Source of the DNA: Solenopsis invicta
Taxonomy: Eukaryota > Arthropoda > Insecta > Hymenoptera > Formicidae
Direction: 5' to 3'
Assembly (NCBI RefSeq): GCF_016802725.1
Contig: NC_052670.1
Span: forward strand, 8,328,141 to 8,392,140
Length of the DNA stretch: 64,000 nt
Shown: positions 12,318 to 25,910 of the stretch, in pieces
Layout of the letters: the number at the start of each line of letters is the position of its first letter
Numbering within the stretch: the stretch's first letter is position 1
Position numbers and translations under genes: made by a program
Notes under the pieces: generated by a model
Databases searched by the model: none
What the model was told of the DNA's origin: nothing
What the model saw: the letters and a program-made list of their open reading frames with translations, nothing else

Positions 12318-13662
12318 GTGAGTATTATTTTTAATCTTCAAACATGTAGAGCGAATGTGTCATCAAATTTTAATGCACTAAAATTATTAAAAAGAATACA
12401 TAAAAAATTGAAGTAATCAGTGCCAAAGGTTTATTAAATTTAAAAACAATCTAATTACTGAGCACAAGTCATGCTAATGTTATTTATGCGAATTTATAGC
12501 AAAATACAAATATTGTTTATATTTTACTGAAAAAAACAAACGTTTCGACATTTTATCTTTGGTATTTCATTGTGATTTAAATATATTCCGCCAACTGTTA
12601 TAAAATTAATGCAATATATAATTAAAATTCTGAAAGGAAATCCATACATGTCTCGAATTTTAGCGCGTTTTTGCTGAATCAACATTCATCCAGTCCGACT
12701 TTTGTGGATTATTTCGGCAACGTCATTATATTTTTACATTAACAATTGCGCTGTTCGCTATTTTTAAGTATTAATAATGTACTGCGTTAATTTTATAATG
12801 GCTGGCGGAGTGAATTTTGAATTATGCATAAACGATTCAAATGTAGAGTCGAAATATTTTTGTTTTTCTGTAAAATCTATATATACAACATTTGTATTTT
12901 TTGTTAAATACATATAAATGATATCAGTACGATTCTGTTCGATAATTGGATTTTTATCTAGAAATTATTAATACAAGTTATGCAAGAAATTTAATAGACT
13001 ATATCTATTTTCTATCTTGGTTTCGCTAGGATTTATGGTCATAATACAATTGAAAGTATATTTGTATAAAATCTTAGTACGCGAAAAGTAGTAGTAAAAG
13101 TTTCTGTTACAATAAGTTTTAATCGCAATTCCTTTGAAAGTATGCAATATTTTCGCATTGGTATTCTTGGAATGCTGCTTCCTTTTGTTACTTATCCAGA
13201 TAATTAATGTTGAAACGTTCAACAGGTTGATCCTATATCTTTTACATTTATTCTCGGAACAATTACTACTCGATCTCGTATATGTCGGACGATCCGATAA
13301 GTCTCGAAGCGTAAGGCGACCCGGTGTATCGCCATTCGGACAAATAAATATCGCTGGTAAAGACAGGCTTTATATCCGATATCGAGGTTATCCGGTGCCC
13401 AGACACGTATTTCTTTTCTTCGAATAGGCGGGTCTCCATTACCGATCCTCTATTCGGCCCGGCCGTACGTCGATAATACTTGATATTCGTCCGATAAGAC
13501 ATATCCAATTCTATTCTCGCGAATGTATATATACTGTATATACAATACGCGTTCACGACGAACAATGTGTACAATGGCGCGTTAAGAGATTCCTTTACAA
13601 ACGCACGAGGTGAAACATTGACGATTCCTCGTCGGAGATTTCTGCGGTAGATTGTGTCCAAA

Positions 13663-13685
13663 TAGATAGGTAGGTAGATAGATAC
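13663..13685. repeat. GATA/GGTA tetranucleotide repeat
   Basis: A short run of TAGA and TAGG units. It is a degenerate tetranucleotide microsatellite with nothing else notable. Confidence 0.75.
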
Positions 13686-15267
13686 ATTCTTGCTGGGAGA
13701 AAGTATTAAATATTTCTTTCTTGTGAAATTGATACATGGTGTTCGTAACCGTTATTCGTAGTTCGACATTAGGAATGAGATTTGGCACGAGGAATGAACT
13801 TGACGTTTAGCTTGAAAAATTAAATGAATTTAAGTTTTTCAAAATTTGATAGATATCTAAATCAATGATGTAATAATTTCAAATTGTTTTTAAAAATTAC
13901 ACTTATCGCACTTAAAAAAATTACAGCATCTTGCCGTTTAAGATTAAAATATCTTTTATAAATAATAATAATAGGAGAACATGGATTAGTGTGTAAAAAC
14001 ACATCTAATTAAATAAGATCCTTAATTCTAGGATTTTCGTGTTAAGATCTTTTTGAGTGTATATTATGTACATGATTTTACATAAAGTTTGAAGTTCAAA
14101 TAAGACTGTCTTTTATTTATCTTTATTATATCAGAGCTCGGTGAAAAATGTATTTTTCAACCAAGTTTTAGATCGGTTTCGCATACTACGAAAGATCACA
14201 AATCGCAAAGAACCGAAAATCGCACCAATTTCTTAAACTCTACCTTTTAAATATTTTTAATGTTTAAATTATTTTTCTTCGGGAAATTTGTAAGGGATTT
14301 AAATACGTTTACTGGGTGATACTTGTGTGATACAATCAACTTTCTCTTTCTATTCGAGCTTACCGTGAATCTAGAGCACCTCGAGCATACTTTTTTTCTT
14401 TTCTTTTCTCTCGAGTCGAATATGTATAAGCGCGCCTTGCTGAACAATCCAAGAAGCATGAAGAGACGCTAATGGATTTGCATAGGTGCGTTTTTTAAGT
14501 GTGGAAAACGATCGCCGATGAACGGAAAAAAATGGACAAATACATTTTGAACGCGACTACGCATAGCAAACTTGGGTAACCCGCCCGGGACTTCCGCGTT
14601 GTTTGCGTACGAAAGTGTTATTACTGCGACTTGACCATCGAAAATTCATGTTTGCATAAGGTGGCCTAAACGCCGACTAACGTACGCGGTTCTACACACA
14701 TACACATACGTGCACCAGGGTTACGCATCGTCAAAATATTATCTCTACGTGAAGTGGTAGCGCCTAGAAAAACACATCTAATGGCCTGTCGCCGTTACAG
14801 ACGACTCCGTCGCAAACCAATTAACGTGGTCGGCGTTTCCTTTCATTTTGGGAAACACGCATCTCTTTAAGATTTATCTACCTGCGTAAAGATTTTTTTA
14901 AACGGAAGAAAAATCCAGGGACACAATGCAGACATGAAGCATAGCTTGTCGTTTCAATTATTCTTTCTCGTATCGAATGCGTCATTTTTCAAAAATTCTT
15001 AAAATATATTAGAAACTTGTATATAAACTTTTATATTAAACGTGTTAGGCATCTAGTGTTATACTAGAAGTATATGGGCAATTTTGCAAATACCACATGG
15101 CTTTGCGTAATCATTCTTTGTTGATATAAAAACACGCTTACACTAATATATGCGTTTTATTTGATTTATTATGGTATGGTGCATATGCTCTTCCGCGTAA
15201 AACAGAAGGCCTCGGTCTTTGATCTTGTATCTATATTCACCGTCGCATGCTTCCTTCAGTTTGCTTG

Positions 15268-15297
15268 CTTCACCGCCTGCATAAACAGGCGGTGAAG
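15268..15297. repeat. Perfect 12-bp hairpin
   Basis: CTTCACCGCCTG, then the loop CATAAA, then CAGGCGGTGAAG. The stem is GC-rich and perfect. It is not followed by a long T run, so a terminator-like reading does not apply, and in a eukaryotic intron none would be expected. Confidence 0.88.
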
Positions 15298-15727
15298 TAC
15301 CGACGATAGATTGTTATGGGAAATTAGTCTACTGAATACTCGACCGAGTGAGGCCTTTGTACGTCACGGTAAACTGTTTTAATTAGTTTAAATAAGTCTT
15401 CTTTATTACTTTTACGTCTGTTACCTGTGTGATGCATTTCCGGTGCAATCTCTATTCAAATTTATTCTAATATATATTTTATTCGATGCAAAATGTAAGA
15501 ATATTTTACGTAACTTTATGATCGCGATATGTTTATATGATGTTGATTCGCTAAAAATTGTTGTACAAGAATGTTCGCTTAAAGCAGTTAATATCTCTTC
15601 CGTGGATGAACACGTGTTTTTCGTGATTCACCTAAGCTATTTCAAGGTGCTTCGCAAAGAGAGAACATTCCTTTGTGCTCTTTCAAAAAGTCTACAATAC
15701 GCCACGATTCTGTAGTACGAAAACGAC

Positions 15728-15860
15728 ACGAGGAGAAAGAGGGAAGAAGGAAAGGAAGGAGGGTAGCGTTGTCTCTCATCGAGCTCGTCCTCGTGTCGTG
15801 AAGACGAGACAGGCGGGGAGAGATTAAAGACGGAGAGAGAAGTGGTACGAGAGAAGTGGT
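15728..15860. repeat. Purine-rich tract with inverted and direct repeats
   Basis: The + strand is mostly A and G across much of this stretch (AGGAGAAAGAGGGAAGAAGG and similar). An 11-bp inverted repeat, CGACACGAGGA at 15724-15734 and TCCTCGTGTCG at 15788-15798, overlaps it. A direct repeat of AGAAGTGGTAC occurs twice at about 15838-15860. It could adopt triplex or hairpin structure or bind GAGA-type factors; that is inference. Confidence 0.7.
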
Positions 15861-17162
15861 ACCAGCTGGCCAGGAGGAGACGATTCAATCTCTTTCTCTT
15901 CCTCCTTCTTACCAACCGAAGTCTTTCGAGAGGGCATCGAGAGGACGACAGGAGATAGCCGGAGAAAGGGAAAAAGTGTCTCGAATGTCACATGCGGGTC
16001 TGCTATGTTTCTTATTGCTCTTCCCGTCTTTAACTACCTTCCTTCGCTTCTATGGAAAACCTATTTCTTGTCCTTTTAAATTAGATTTATTTTTCTCGCT
16101 CTTTTGCATATATAAAAAAAAATAGTAACAAGGGCTTCAAATAAAAATTTAAATGGAAATATGTTAGATAACTATAAGTAATTCTTAATAAAAATTTATT
16201 ATTTAAACATTTTCGTATATGTTTTTGAGAAATTTAAGTCTGAAAGATTTTAAGAATAGAGAGATGAGAGAGAGAATTTTTGGCTCTTTTACGATTTAAA
16301 AATATACTGCTTATTATCCTAAATTTAAAAAGGACAGTCATTAATGGTTATATGCCGAGATACGATCGATGTTTTTGAATAGGTTTCGTAACTGCGAGAT
16401 TAGCTTGGCCGAGATAACACGTGTTTCTTTTTGAAGCGTGGAATTTCACTGTTTTACTGCTGAACGCGTTACGACTTCTCTCATCCGTTTAAAATATTGC
16501 CGACAATTTTACACCTTACTTCGTCCAATTATACAGGCGTTTTACGCGTAGTCACTTAGATCCCCAGCGTCGATAAAGAATAACCGTGGTGCAAATTTAC
16601 GGAACGTGTCGAAATACATTTTGGCGTAATTTTTAATTAAGAAGGCGATATATTTTTTCAAACGTAATTTGATTAAAATTCTTATCTACCTATTTTTATT
16701 TTAGTTTCATAACTTTTAAAAAAAGAGTTTGAGTTGATGTTTTAAAATTTAGTTTATCGCGATATTTTAATTTTTAAATTAAAATATAAATTTATTTTTG
16801 TAGAAAGTTTTAATTGTTTAAAATTAACTTGCAACGTAGCTTAGAGTACGATAGTCGCGGGAAAATATAACTATTTTGTTTGATAAAAGGATCTCTATAG
16901 GATGAGAAATGTACGGTTCAGGTCATCTTATCGTATCCTCGACAAGGCCCTACAGTTTGAATAACGATACCACCTATCATGCTCAAATATATTTTTTCCA
17001 AGAAGTCTCACGTCTGATATACTATCGGTATCTTGCAATCTTATTGACATAGCGTGAAAAGACACCTGAGCATGTGGTTTTATATTTCATAAAAAGTATG
17101 ATGTTTACAAAATTGTTTTTAATTTTAAAAATATTTATGTTTTATTGTTGCAATCATTGACA

Positions 17163-17363
17163 CACAGAAAAAAATCAATATCAAATCGAGACGATCATTC
17201 TTTCATATACAAGCAAAAGTATAATATCTTGAAAGAAAATTTCTTCGTGTAAGCACGTTGTGTCTTTATATAATTATATCAATTATATATTTTTTAGAAA
17301 ATTTTATTCTCTTGCTTATATATGAAATAATGATTGTTGGTTTGATACTAATTTTTTTCTGTG
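17163..17363. mobile_element. Foldback MITE with CACAGAAAAAAAT ends, 201 bp
   Basis: The left end CACAGAAAAAAATCAATATC matches the right end read from the other strand, CACAGAAAAAAATTAGTATC. The arms share further blocks (ATCAAA, CATTCTTTCATATA/CATTATTTCATATA, AAGCAA). CA lies outside both ends instead of the TA seen for most relatives. Its termini match those of the element at 46822. It is non-coding. Confidence 0.78.
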
Positions 17364-17893
17364 CACGCGCGGCTGAACGATTAAGAAACAGCGGAGTCAT
17401 TAATATTCACAGCTTTCAAGGATAGTTAGACACTTGTAAAAGCTACTTTATATACAACCTTTCAATTTACGGACAATTTACGGACACTTCGACTTTGATC
17501 TTTGAACGTTTTATTTCGCAAAATATTCATGTAAACGTTGATACACGCATAAGTGCGTATTCGATCTCTGCTTGACCGTACTAATTTCAATGGGCTCTGC
17601 TGATTAGAAGGAAAACTCTTCCGCTTTTGTTGCACTAATTCGCTCTCTCTTGAGCATCGCCGCTTCGGATGGTCTCTTGGTAATTACAGCGGATATCCCT
17701 GGAGACAATTATCCAGCGCCACGGGCGCACAGCATACCGGGACAAAAAACTTGCACCGCTCCTGGACGTGAAGTTCCCGCAATGGTTAACGTCGCGTGAC
17801 CGCGTATTATACATATACAGGGCTGGCGGTAATGCCGCGTAATAAGCGTTTAGAGATGTCGGAAGGACCGCCTTGCGCTTTCCTCTTTTCCAG

Positions 17894-17916
17894 TTTTTTT
17901 TTTTTTTTTTTTTTTT
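17894..17916. repeat. Poly-T run
   Basis: A run of 23 T on the + strand, which is poly-A on the other strand. It is a simple repeat; no retrocopy sequence is recognisable next to it. Confidence 0.85.
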
Positions 17917-19893
17917 GTTCTTCACCACTCAACGTTCTTACCGTGATTCTGTCCTGATGTGGACGCTACGCCCTGCATGCGTCGCGTTCGTTCGTGCGTT
18001 CAGATTGCTCAACACCTTGACATGATGAATTATACTTATTATGCTATACGCGTTACTATCTTACCGTTCTTTAGAAATTATTTATAAGATATTCTTTTTC
18101 GTTAGTTATTGTACAAAGAATTTATTTTTCATATAACTTGATTATTAGAATTATGCAGAAATTGAAATATCTTTCACTGAAATTGAACGTGTGAGGATTA
18201 ACTGAGCAATCGGATGAAAAATAGCTCGTAATTGCAGACAGAGCTATTCATTTGTGTTTGACGATTTGATATATATTTAAAAAAATTTGATATATGAATA
18301 TTGTGTTGCGATGGATTTTTCTTTGCTGATGGACATTTCTTTCAAGCTACTGCAAATACTGTGTGACATCGTGACGAATGAAAAGGCTGCACTCTGATCT
18401 GAAATTATTTTTACGACATTTCAAATCTAAAACTTACGTTTCTTTTCTTTGTTTTTTAATAAAAGCATTTGTATTTTTTAAGTTTTTTATTTTGTGACGA
18501 AATTGCAATTATATTTAAATAATTATATTAATACATAATATATTTTAATCTATCACGCGATGTATTATAATAATTAATTGAATAATTAGAGCGATTTAAT
18601 TTTGAATATGCTTTTCTAGACCGGATCAGATTATACAAACACGAACATTCAGTTTATCGAAAGAAATGTAAAATTGTGCGATAATATAGGCTACATCCAT
18701 TGAAATTAATTTAAAAAATACAAGAAACAGAACATTTAGTATATATTTAATTTATAGCACATTAAATATTTTGCAATGAATTGCTGTTTTGTTTTTTGCT
18801 CTTGGTGGCGTTTTTGCTATTTTGCAAACGCGATTTCCTTGTCACTTGTTCGCGTGCCGTTTCGTCGCATTATCTTTTGAAAGTGCAAATAAGTAATAAG
18901 AATTAGAAAAGAACGCCTTTGTTATGTAAATGCCTTAAAAAATTGATAATAAAAAACGTTCAAATCTACCTTTAATTGCTAATTGTGAATAATTTGCAAA
19001 TTGACCGTTTAATAGCTAGATTAATTAATAGATCCGATAATTATTTGTCATACCTTAAATTAATTATTTTGCACAGTTTAATACAGAAGGGGCTAATATA
19101 ATATTGAACGAGAATTACAAACGATCGTTTTACGGTATTTATGGGCGATGATATTTTCTTTAATTGCTTTAATTATAAATCTCGGTTTTCAAACATTTGT
19201 CACTTTATATAATTACACAATTAGATTCTAATGCAAAATATGTTTTTTAGAAAGCAGATTAGAAAGTAACTAGTAAGATCAAAATAAAAATTTGTCTTAT
19301 TGAAAAAGCATTTTAAAAATGCATATTTTTGTGCATATTAATGCATATTTGCAATAAGTAGTTGCATAAAAAATTCGATGTCTGTATAATGCATATATAT
19401 CTTTTTTTTTTATTACAAATAGTACGTTAATCCGATCACGTTAATTAATCGAATTCTAATTCTAATAAAAAGAAGACAGACTATATTATTGTTGAGCAAT
19501 CGGTAATGTAAAGAAACCAACAAGATATTTAGTATACATTTATTTTACATGGAATATTTCGTAGCGGTAACGAATCGATTTCTTCACGTTCGTGTTTTGC
19601 TGCGCACGGCGCGTTGTATGTTTACATTCGCGTTGGCCTTGTATTGTGCGCAGGAAAGGAGTCGGGTCGGCAAACAACTTTGTGTATCGTTGCATTACCA
19701 CTCGAAACGCGATAGGAGCAAGTACTAAGAATCGCCAAACGCGATCTTTCACTGTGAGAATTTGCAGACTGCCAGTTCGCGTGATCACAATTTACTGTTG
19801 CGATTCGCGGCGTACTGAGACAACTGTTTATCGTAAACAGATACGTACTCATACGTTTTGTGTGATTTATCTTTTAAGAAGCAACAATGGAGT

Positions 19894-20035
19894 CCTTGAA
19901 AAAAAAAAAAAAAAAAAAAAAAACTGATAAAGTGTTTCAATAAACGATTACTATATCAGTAATCATTAGCTGATGAAATGACATCAGTTACTGTGATATA
20001 GCAATCAGTTCGTTGAAACATTTTTTTCTCAAAGG
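19894..20035. mobile_element. Short foldback element with a long A run in one arm
   Basis: The outer ends pair as CCTTGAAAAAA and, from the other strand, CCTTTGAGAAAAAAATG. Inside lie TGTTTCAA (19933) and TTGAAACA (20013), CTATATCA with its complement, and CTGATG with CATCAG around a small loop. The whole would fold into one stem of roughly 85-140 nt. The left arm contains a run of 25 A (19899-19923), probably a later expansion. It could be a MITE, and it also has a pre-miRNA-like shape. No target duplication is clear. Confidence 0.65.
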
Positions 20036-21319
20036 AAGAATCTGAAGTATCACAAGTCTAGATAAACGAATTATTTATGCATCGTGATTTGCTCCGCTGG
20101 ATATTTATTCAAAGCATTTAGCATTTAAAATATATATCGGCTATATCCATTGCGTTCTTATTTCACGCTTTCGATCTCGATTTTAATCTTTAGCAGCATT
20201 AAGCAGGCTGTCGAATCTCGTTCCTTCTAATTCCTATCGACGTGCCACTTTAGTCCGGGTGTGGGTCGCTGAAACGAGGGATCGTTCGATCTATACAGAC
20301 GTTCACTGTAATCTCGCCTTAAACGGACGTGCCTTGTAGCCGCAGGTGTCTCCGCGCGTCTTCCAAAACGTGATATGAATTCCAGTAATTCCGTCTCCTT
20401 CTTCTCGAATCTTGCGTGGAATATTATTTCTCTCGGTGCGATGCGTATACAATGTATGCATTTACGATGCCGTACACGCTGTGCAACGTATACATTTTAC
20501 TTGCGAGGAGAAATCATAAAAATATTCTTGTAAAGCTAGATCTCACTCTTAGAATTTTCTGACTCGAGGCTCACTATCTCTTCTGCCTTCAGCACAAGAG
20601 ATGGTATCGAATGAACAAGGGTCTTGATGTCTTAAATTACTCTTGTTGACAAGTATAATGTGCCTACCGTGATTAAATCTGTTTTTATAGAGCGCGTAGA
20701 AGCGTCGCGCATCGCGTTATTTTATGCATGCGTGGACGTCTTAAGTGTCGGTATTGCCATCGATCACTTAACCGGATCGACCGTTCGTCTCGGAGCGCAA
20801 TTGATTTATTTAACGCACGATCGTTGAACCGTAGTCGTGGCAATTGGCTAGATTTGTCGTTGCGTAACTCCAATAAAATAATCGGCGTACGATCGCCGCG
20901 CGTCATTATGGAAATAGTCGACTCGTTCCGTAGAAAATCGCGTGTGCGCATCAAAGCACGATTTTGCTACTGGATTATTACTCGGCGATTGATCGTCTTT
21001 CCAGGAGGCGCAGTCTCCTCCTTCCAGTAATTTTCAGGCCGTGTAATTCCGCGCGCGTAGGAGATCGCATTATAGGGACGGCAAGAAAGGGTAAATCTCG
21101 TGCGCGAATAGTAGATCATAGAGGCGAGGCGTATTCTTGAAGAAATTGCTTTGAGAAAATGCGAAAATTTGCATATATTATTTTCGAAAAAACAATTTAT
21201 AGGAATACCTATTCGTCTAAATATAAAAAAATGGGTTATATTTTGATAAATTTTTTATTATTAAGCTCTTTCTAATCTAATTCTAAATTTTGGTTATAGT
21301 TTTAAAAGATTGGGCGAAA

Positions 21320-21690
21320 TTGTTTTTTCCAATTTTTGAATTTTCTCAATTGTACATTCACAAAAGAAGTGTTCAATTTTAAAATATTTGAATGTTTTTG
21401 TTTTCGGATTCCGTTTTTAAGAACTTATAAACGGTTTGTTTTAAACCATGTATAGATTTAAATTATTAAAACGTTAAACTGAAATCTTTAATAAGCTTTA
21501 AATGTTTTAATGTCTTAAATTTAAACATCGTTTAAAACGAAAATGTTTTTAAGTATTAAAAAAATGGAAACAGAAATAAAACATTTTGATATCTTAAAAT
21601 TAAACACTTTTTTTTTTAATATAGGTGAATTATTCGAAAAATTTAATTTATAGGTGAATTTTTTAAATAAATTTTGTTTTTCTTAGGAAA
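21320..21690. mobile_element. AT-rich long inverted repeat element, about 370 bp
   Basis: Two diverged arms match across more than 150 bp. Paired blocks include AGTGTTCAATTTTAAAATAT with its partner at about 21610-21590, and a block around GTTTTAAAC(C/G)ATGT that matches in inverted orientation (about 21440 and 21530). The ends are blurred and no target duplication could be fixed, so the limits are approximate. It is non-coding and probably an old foldback transposon. Confidence 0.6.
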
Positions 21691-24600
21691 AGACGCAAGA
21701 AAATCTGTAGGAAAATAGAAAAGCTTCAGTTTTTTCCAAGCTTCTGAAACAATAATTTTGACAATAAATTTAAACAATTTTATACAAGTTGATCTCTATC
21801 TTTTCTCATTATAGTAAGTTTTATTATGTCTGCGTAAAGTAAGTGGTATGTATCGTATTGACCATCAATCATAGAATTTACGTGAAAGTATAGTATTGTA
21901 AAAATAGCCGTCATCCCTTTATATTATAATAAATGCGTTTATCACAATTTATGAAGCACTTTCCCTAAGTGCTTCGATGTAATGTTTCGATAAATAAAGC
22001 AAGAATTATATTGTAACGTATCTTTCAACACTCTTTCGATGTCACGGCATCGTTTGGCATAATCGGTATTTATAAAATCTCGTATAAAAATTCTGGAATC
22101 GTTTACGACCACGCGATTCCGCCGCGCCGGCTGGTAAGATCACGGTGTCGTTCGCGTTGTGATTTATTTTATATTCAGATTTCCACGGCGAGAAGGCGCG
22201 TAAAGTGTGTACGATAGTAACACGCGGTGCGTATACTTCTCAAAGCCCAACGGATTTACATCGTTGCACGAACTCGTTTAGTAACAGGTCGCGCGCGCGT
22301 ACACGCATACATTCGCATATGGAGAGTACGTATCGCCATTTGCAGATCGCCGATGCACGACGGGTTCGTGCGGCTCTTCTATATGCACCGAAACTGGTTT
22401 GCACCTGATACCGGCCTCGCGATCGAATGACGCGTTTCAATGCGCTCTCCCTCGTCCGTCTCTCCCGATTCTTCTCCTTCTCTCTTTCGTTTTTCCTCGT
22501 CTTCTTGTAACCGCCCTACGGAGATACCGGCGTGGATCACGCGAGTCCCCTCGGGCTCATTTAATTCGTTCTTTCGTACCGTGCACCGCGATGTTTGCTC
22601 TCGTGAGATAAGATATCTCGATAGAGTTAGAATTATATTTCACGTATTGTAGACGCGTCGTGCACGCATTTCGCGCTTTGTCCGGAGCTCGACGATATTA
22701 ATTGTCCTTATGGCAATTTCTTAATGCTTAAAGAGTAACAGCAAGAATAATAAAGATTAAGATCGATATTTCCAGTTGTATAATGTTGTATCGTGTTGCA
22801 CGAGTCTATTCGGATAAGCTTCGCCGAGCGTGTCCGCGATTTTTTGTGTGCGAGATTTTTCTTCCATATAAACAAAATGCAGTTACAATCGAATACTTCG
22901 TGCTTTATGATCCGTGGACAATTAATGTCTACGAACTATATTTTGTAAGTCATGTTAAAATATGCCCTCTTGGATCTGATGCTGTTCCTCTAGAATAATT
23001 CTCGAAACGAAATAAAATTCGCAATACTTATTGTTAGATTTTTATTTGTTATTGATCTACTTGTGCGGTTTATTTGATAACACTTAAATTAATAAGTTTT
23101 TTAATTTGTTATAATCATAATAAAATATTTTTATATTTTTATATAAATATATAAAAATTATTCAATTTTGTTTATGAGATTTCAAAATAATTAATATATA
23201 ATTAATTCTTTAACGAAAAAGAGTTATTTTTTCTACAGCGGGTATATTTAATATCATTTAGAAAATTTATAGTTTGTGCATATCACAAATTGTATGCAGT
23301 CATTTGCGGATTCCTAGAATCTCCGATAAGCTCGGATCGTTTCGGTGCATCGTTTTTGCTTTCTTTATCGTATCAAGAGTAGCTCATATGTTATATTTCT
23401 CCGCATGAATGATTCCATTGAGAACGTGAATGGATAGGTTGAGAAAGCGGCTCTTAGAAAGGCCGATTCTCAGAGATGCTCGAGTTTAAATTAAGAAAAA
23501 AGCGAGGTATGGACCTCTGAATTTCGTGAAGTATACTTGTAACGTCGGTAATACGAAAAAGTAATATGCAACGTTTATGATTGCGTGTGTATCAGTCGCG
23601 GTACAGCGAAACTGATCTTCGCGGTTTCTCTTTTTGGCCAGGGTCTCAAAAGAAACGTCTTGTCAGCCATCGCGAGTACTTGGAAGGTAATTTCTGTTAT
23701 CAATGTAATATTCTACAGCGAGAGGCCCCGGAAATGGCTCATTGACTCTCGCCGCGCCGCTCATTGGTACATCCGGCGCGATGCTTGCTGGTACACAATA
23801 TAACTTGATACACTCGAAAGTGGAACAAAAGACGTCTCTACGTGACGTGTGCCGCCTTTGGATTCGCGTGGGCCCGCCCGGGGAGCACCTAACCGATAAT
23901 TGTGTGTCGCTTCCTTTTAACGTTGCCGCCCTTCTATTCTCGCGACTGCGATTCACTTCCTCGTTCATCGTCTTCTTGATGCCGTAAAAGCAAGTCTTTG
24001 TACAAAGTTGTTCGGTAATAGACGCCTTTGTATTCCTAAACAGATTAATATTGTTTTACAAAAAAATAAAAGTTTTTCCTGGCTATTAAAATTTAATTGA
24101 ATGTCACGTTTTAAAAACTCGCAGTTAAATGTTAAATACTGTTACTATAACATATCAATTATTACGTATCCAATAATTGCAATAGTTGCAAGTATTAATT
24201 GCTAACTTGGCTCCTTTTTCAATTCTAACCCTTGTAGTTTTTATTTCAAATGTTTTACAAAAATTGTAATTAACTGAGAGAGTGCAGTCCATTTTTCATT
24301 CCGTCAATATGCAATTTCAAAGTTTTATATTTCTTTAATCATTGAATGAACATGTGTTTAGAACCATGTACTACGTGCTATATGTAACTTGCGCAAATAC
24401 GTATATCACGTACATGTATTTATTACGAGTTGTACAATTCACTCGTTTATTATCGCGTTTTTTACAATTGCTTCGTGCAACACTGTCCCGAGTTGCTTTA
24501 TTACGGTGCTTTGCCACGCGCAATCGGTTTTGCTCTCTGATTAACTCAATCTCGCTTTCCACTTACAATCCGTTTATCTTAGCGTCACGCCCTCGGTTTC

Positions 24601-25882
24601 AGAGTCACAGAACGTACATACGTTAATGCCGATATGTATCTTCGGCTGCTATTCAGCAGATTTGATAGCGCGGATGCATTTCGAACTTTATATCGGAGCG
24701 CTCGTTCTGAGAGAAGCTATTGGAAACCAAGTTTCTTGTCGTTTACAAACTACTCGCAAAGTAGTCATCTTCTATCCCCGCTTTAGAATCTCTGCTTCTT
24801 AACTTTTGCCAATCAAAAGCTATTCACGACGTGATGATATTTTCCGTTTATGCAAAATCGATAACTAGGGGTGTTCTTAATGCTGATAGTTATAAGAGAG
24901 TCGTTTTATTTATTTTACTTCATAATTGTTATATTTTGCATATTTATACATTGTAAATAATTTTTTGTTGATTAAAACGTTAAGAATTTCAATTAAATAT
25001 TAATGATAATTAACTATTAAATAACCGATAAAAATTATTAATATTAAATTATTACTTTTGGATTAATTTACAACATTGATTGCTAAATTGCTATTTTTTT
25101 CAATTATGTTAATGATTCACGTTAATACTTTGGTTATTCTAATAATGCTCATCTCTTCGCGATGATACCAATACTCTTTTAACACTTAATATAAGGTTCA
25201 TTCCGTTATTATTTTATAATTATAGTAACGAATTGAAATAAATTAATGTAAGGGCTGAAAACGAGCGAACGAAGATATTATAAATAAATAGAGTTTAATA
25301 TATTGAAACAAATTACAAGATGCATATCAGAGATCGGGAAACAAGTTTTAACTTGTATCTTTTTTTAGCCGCAAATAAAAATTAATTGACTGTTCATAAC
25401 ATAATACGAATGTATTAATTTAAAGTTAAATAGAAATAACAGAAACATAACGAACTGAAGGGCACATAAAAGTTAATGATATAAAATAATAAATACGACT
25501 ACATGCAGATAGAAATATACTGTAAACAAAGTTTAATAAAATTTAGTCATGTAAAATATTAAGATTACATATATATAAATATTTTTACTTAATATAACAG
25601 TTTATGTATTATATGTACTATTTTAAAGTTAAGAATTGTTTCTTTGTTTTTGACTTGAATATAAAAAAAATGTTTTATATAAATACAAAATTGGAATTTT
25701 GCAGTAAAGTAATGCAATGTACGTTTATGACCAATTTTTTTGTGATTTCCTTACAGACTACAATTCTTACTAAAAATAAATATTCGAAAATAGTAGTTGG
25801 TTTATGTACACTTGGTGAAAAAATTAGATAAGATAACTCAAATTGTTACAAATCGTAAATTAGTCAAGATAGTTTGCAAGAG

Positions 25883-25910
25883 ATTTTTACTTTTGTCCAA
25901 AAGTAAAAAT
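25883..25910. repeat. Perfect 13-bp inverted repeat, 2-base spacer
   Basis: ATTTTTACTTTTG, then TC, then CAAAAGTAAAAAT. This is a near-palindrome that would extrude as a cruciform more readily than fold as RNA, since a 2-base loop is too tight. It may be chance in AT-rich DNA. Confidence 0.8.

Noticed and set aside
24868..25160. Possible second hAT-type element (TAGGGGTGTTC to CTCATCTCT)
   Set aside because: The ends match poorly and the 8-bp flanks do not agree.
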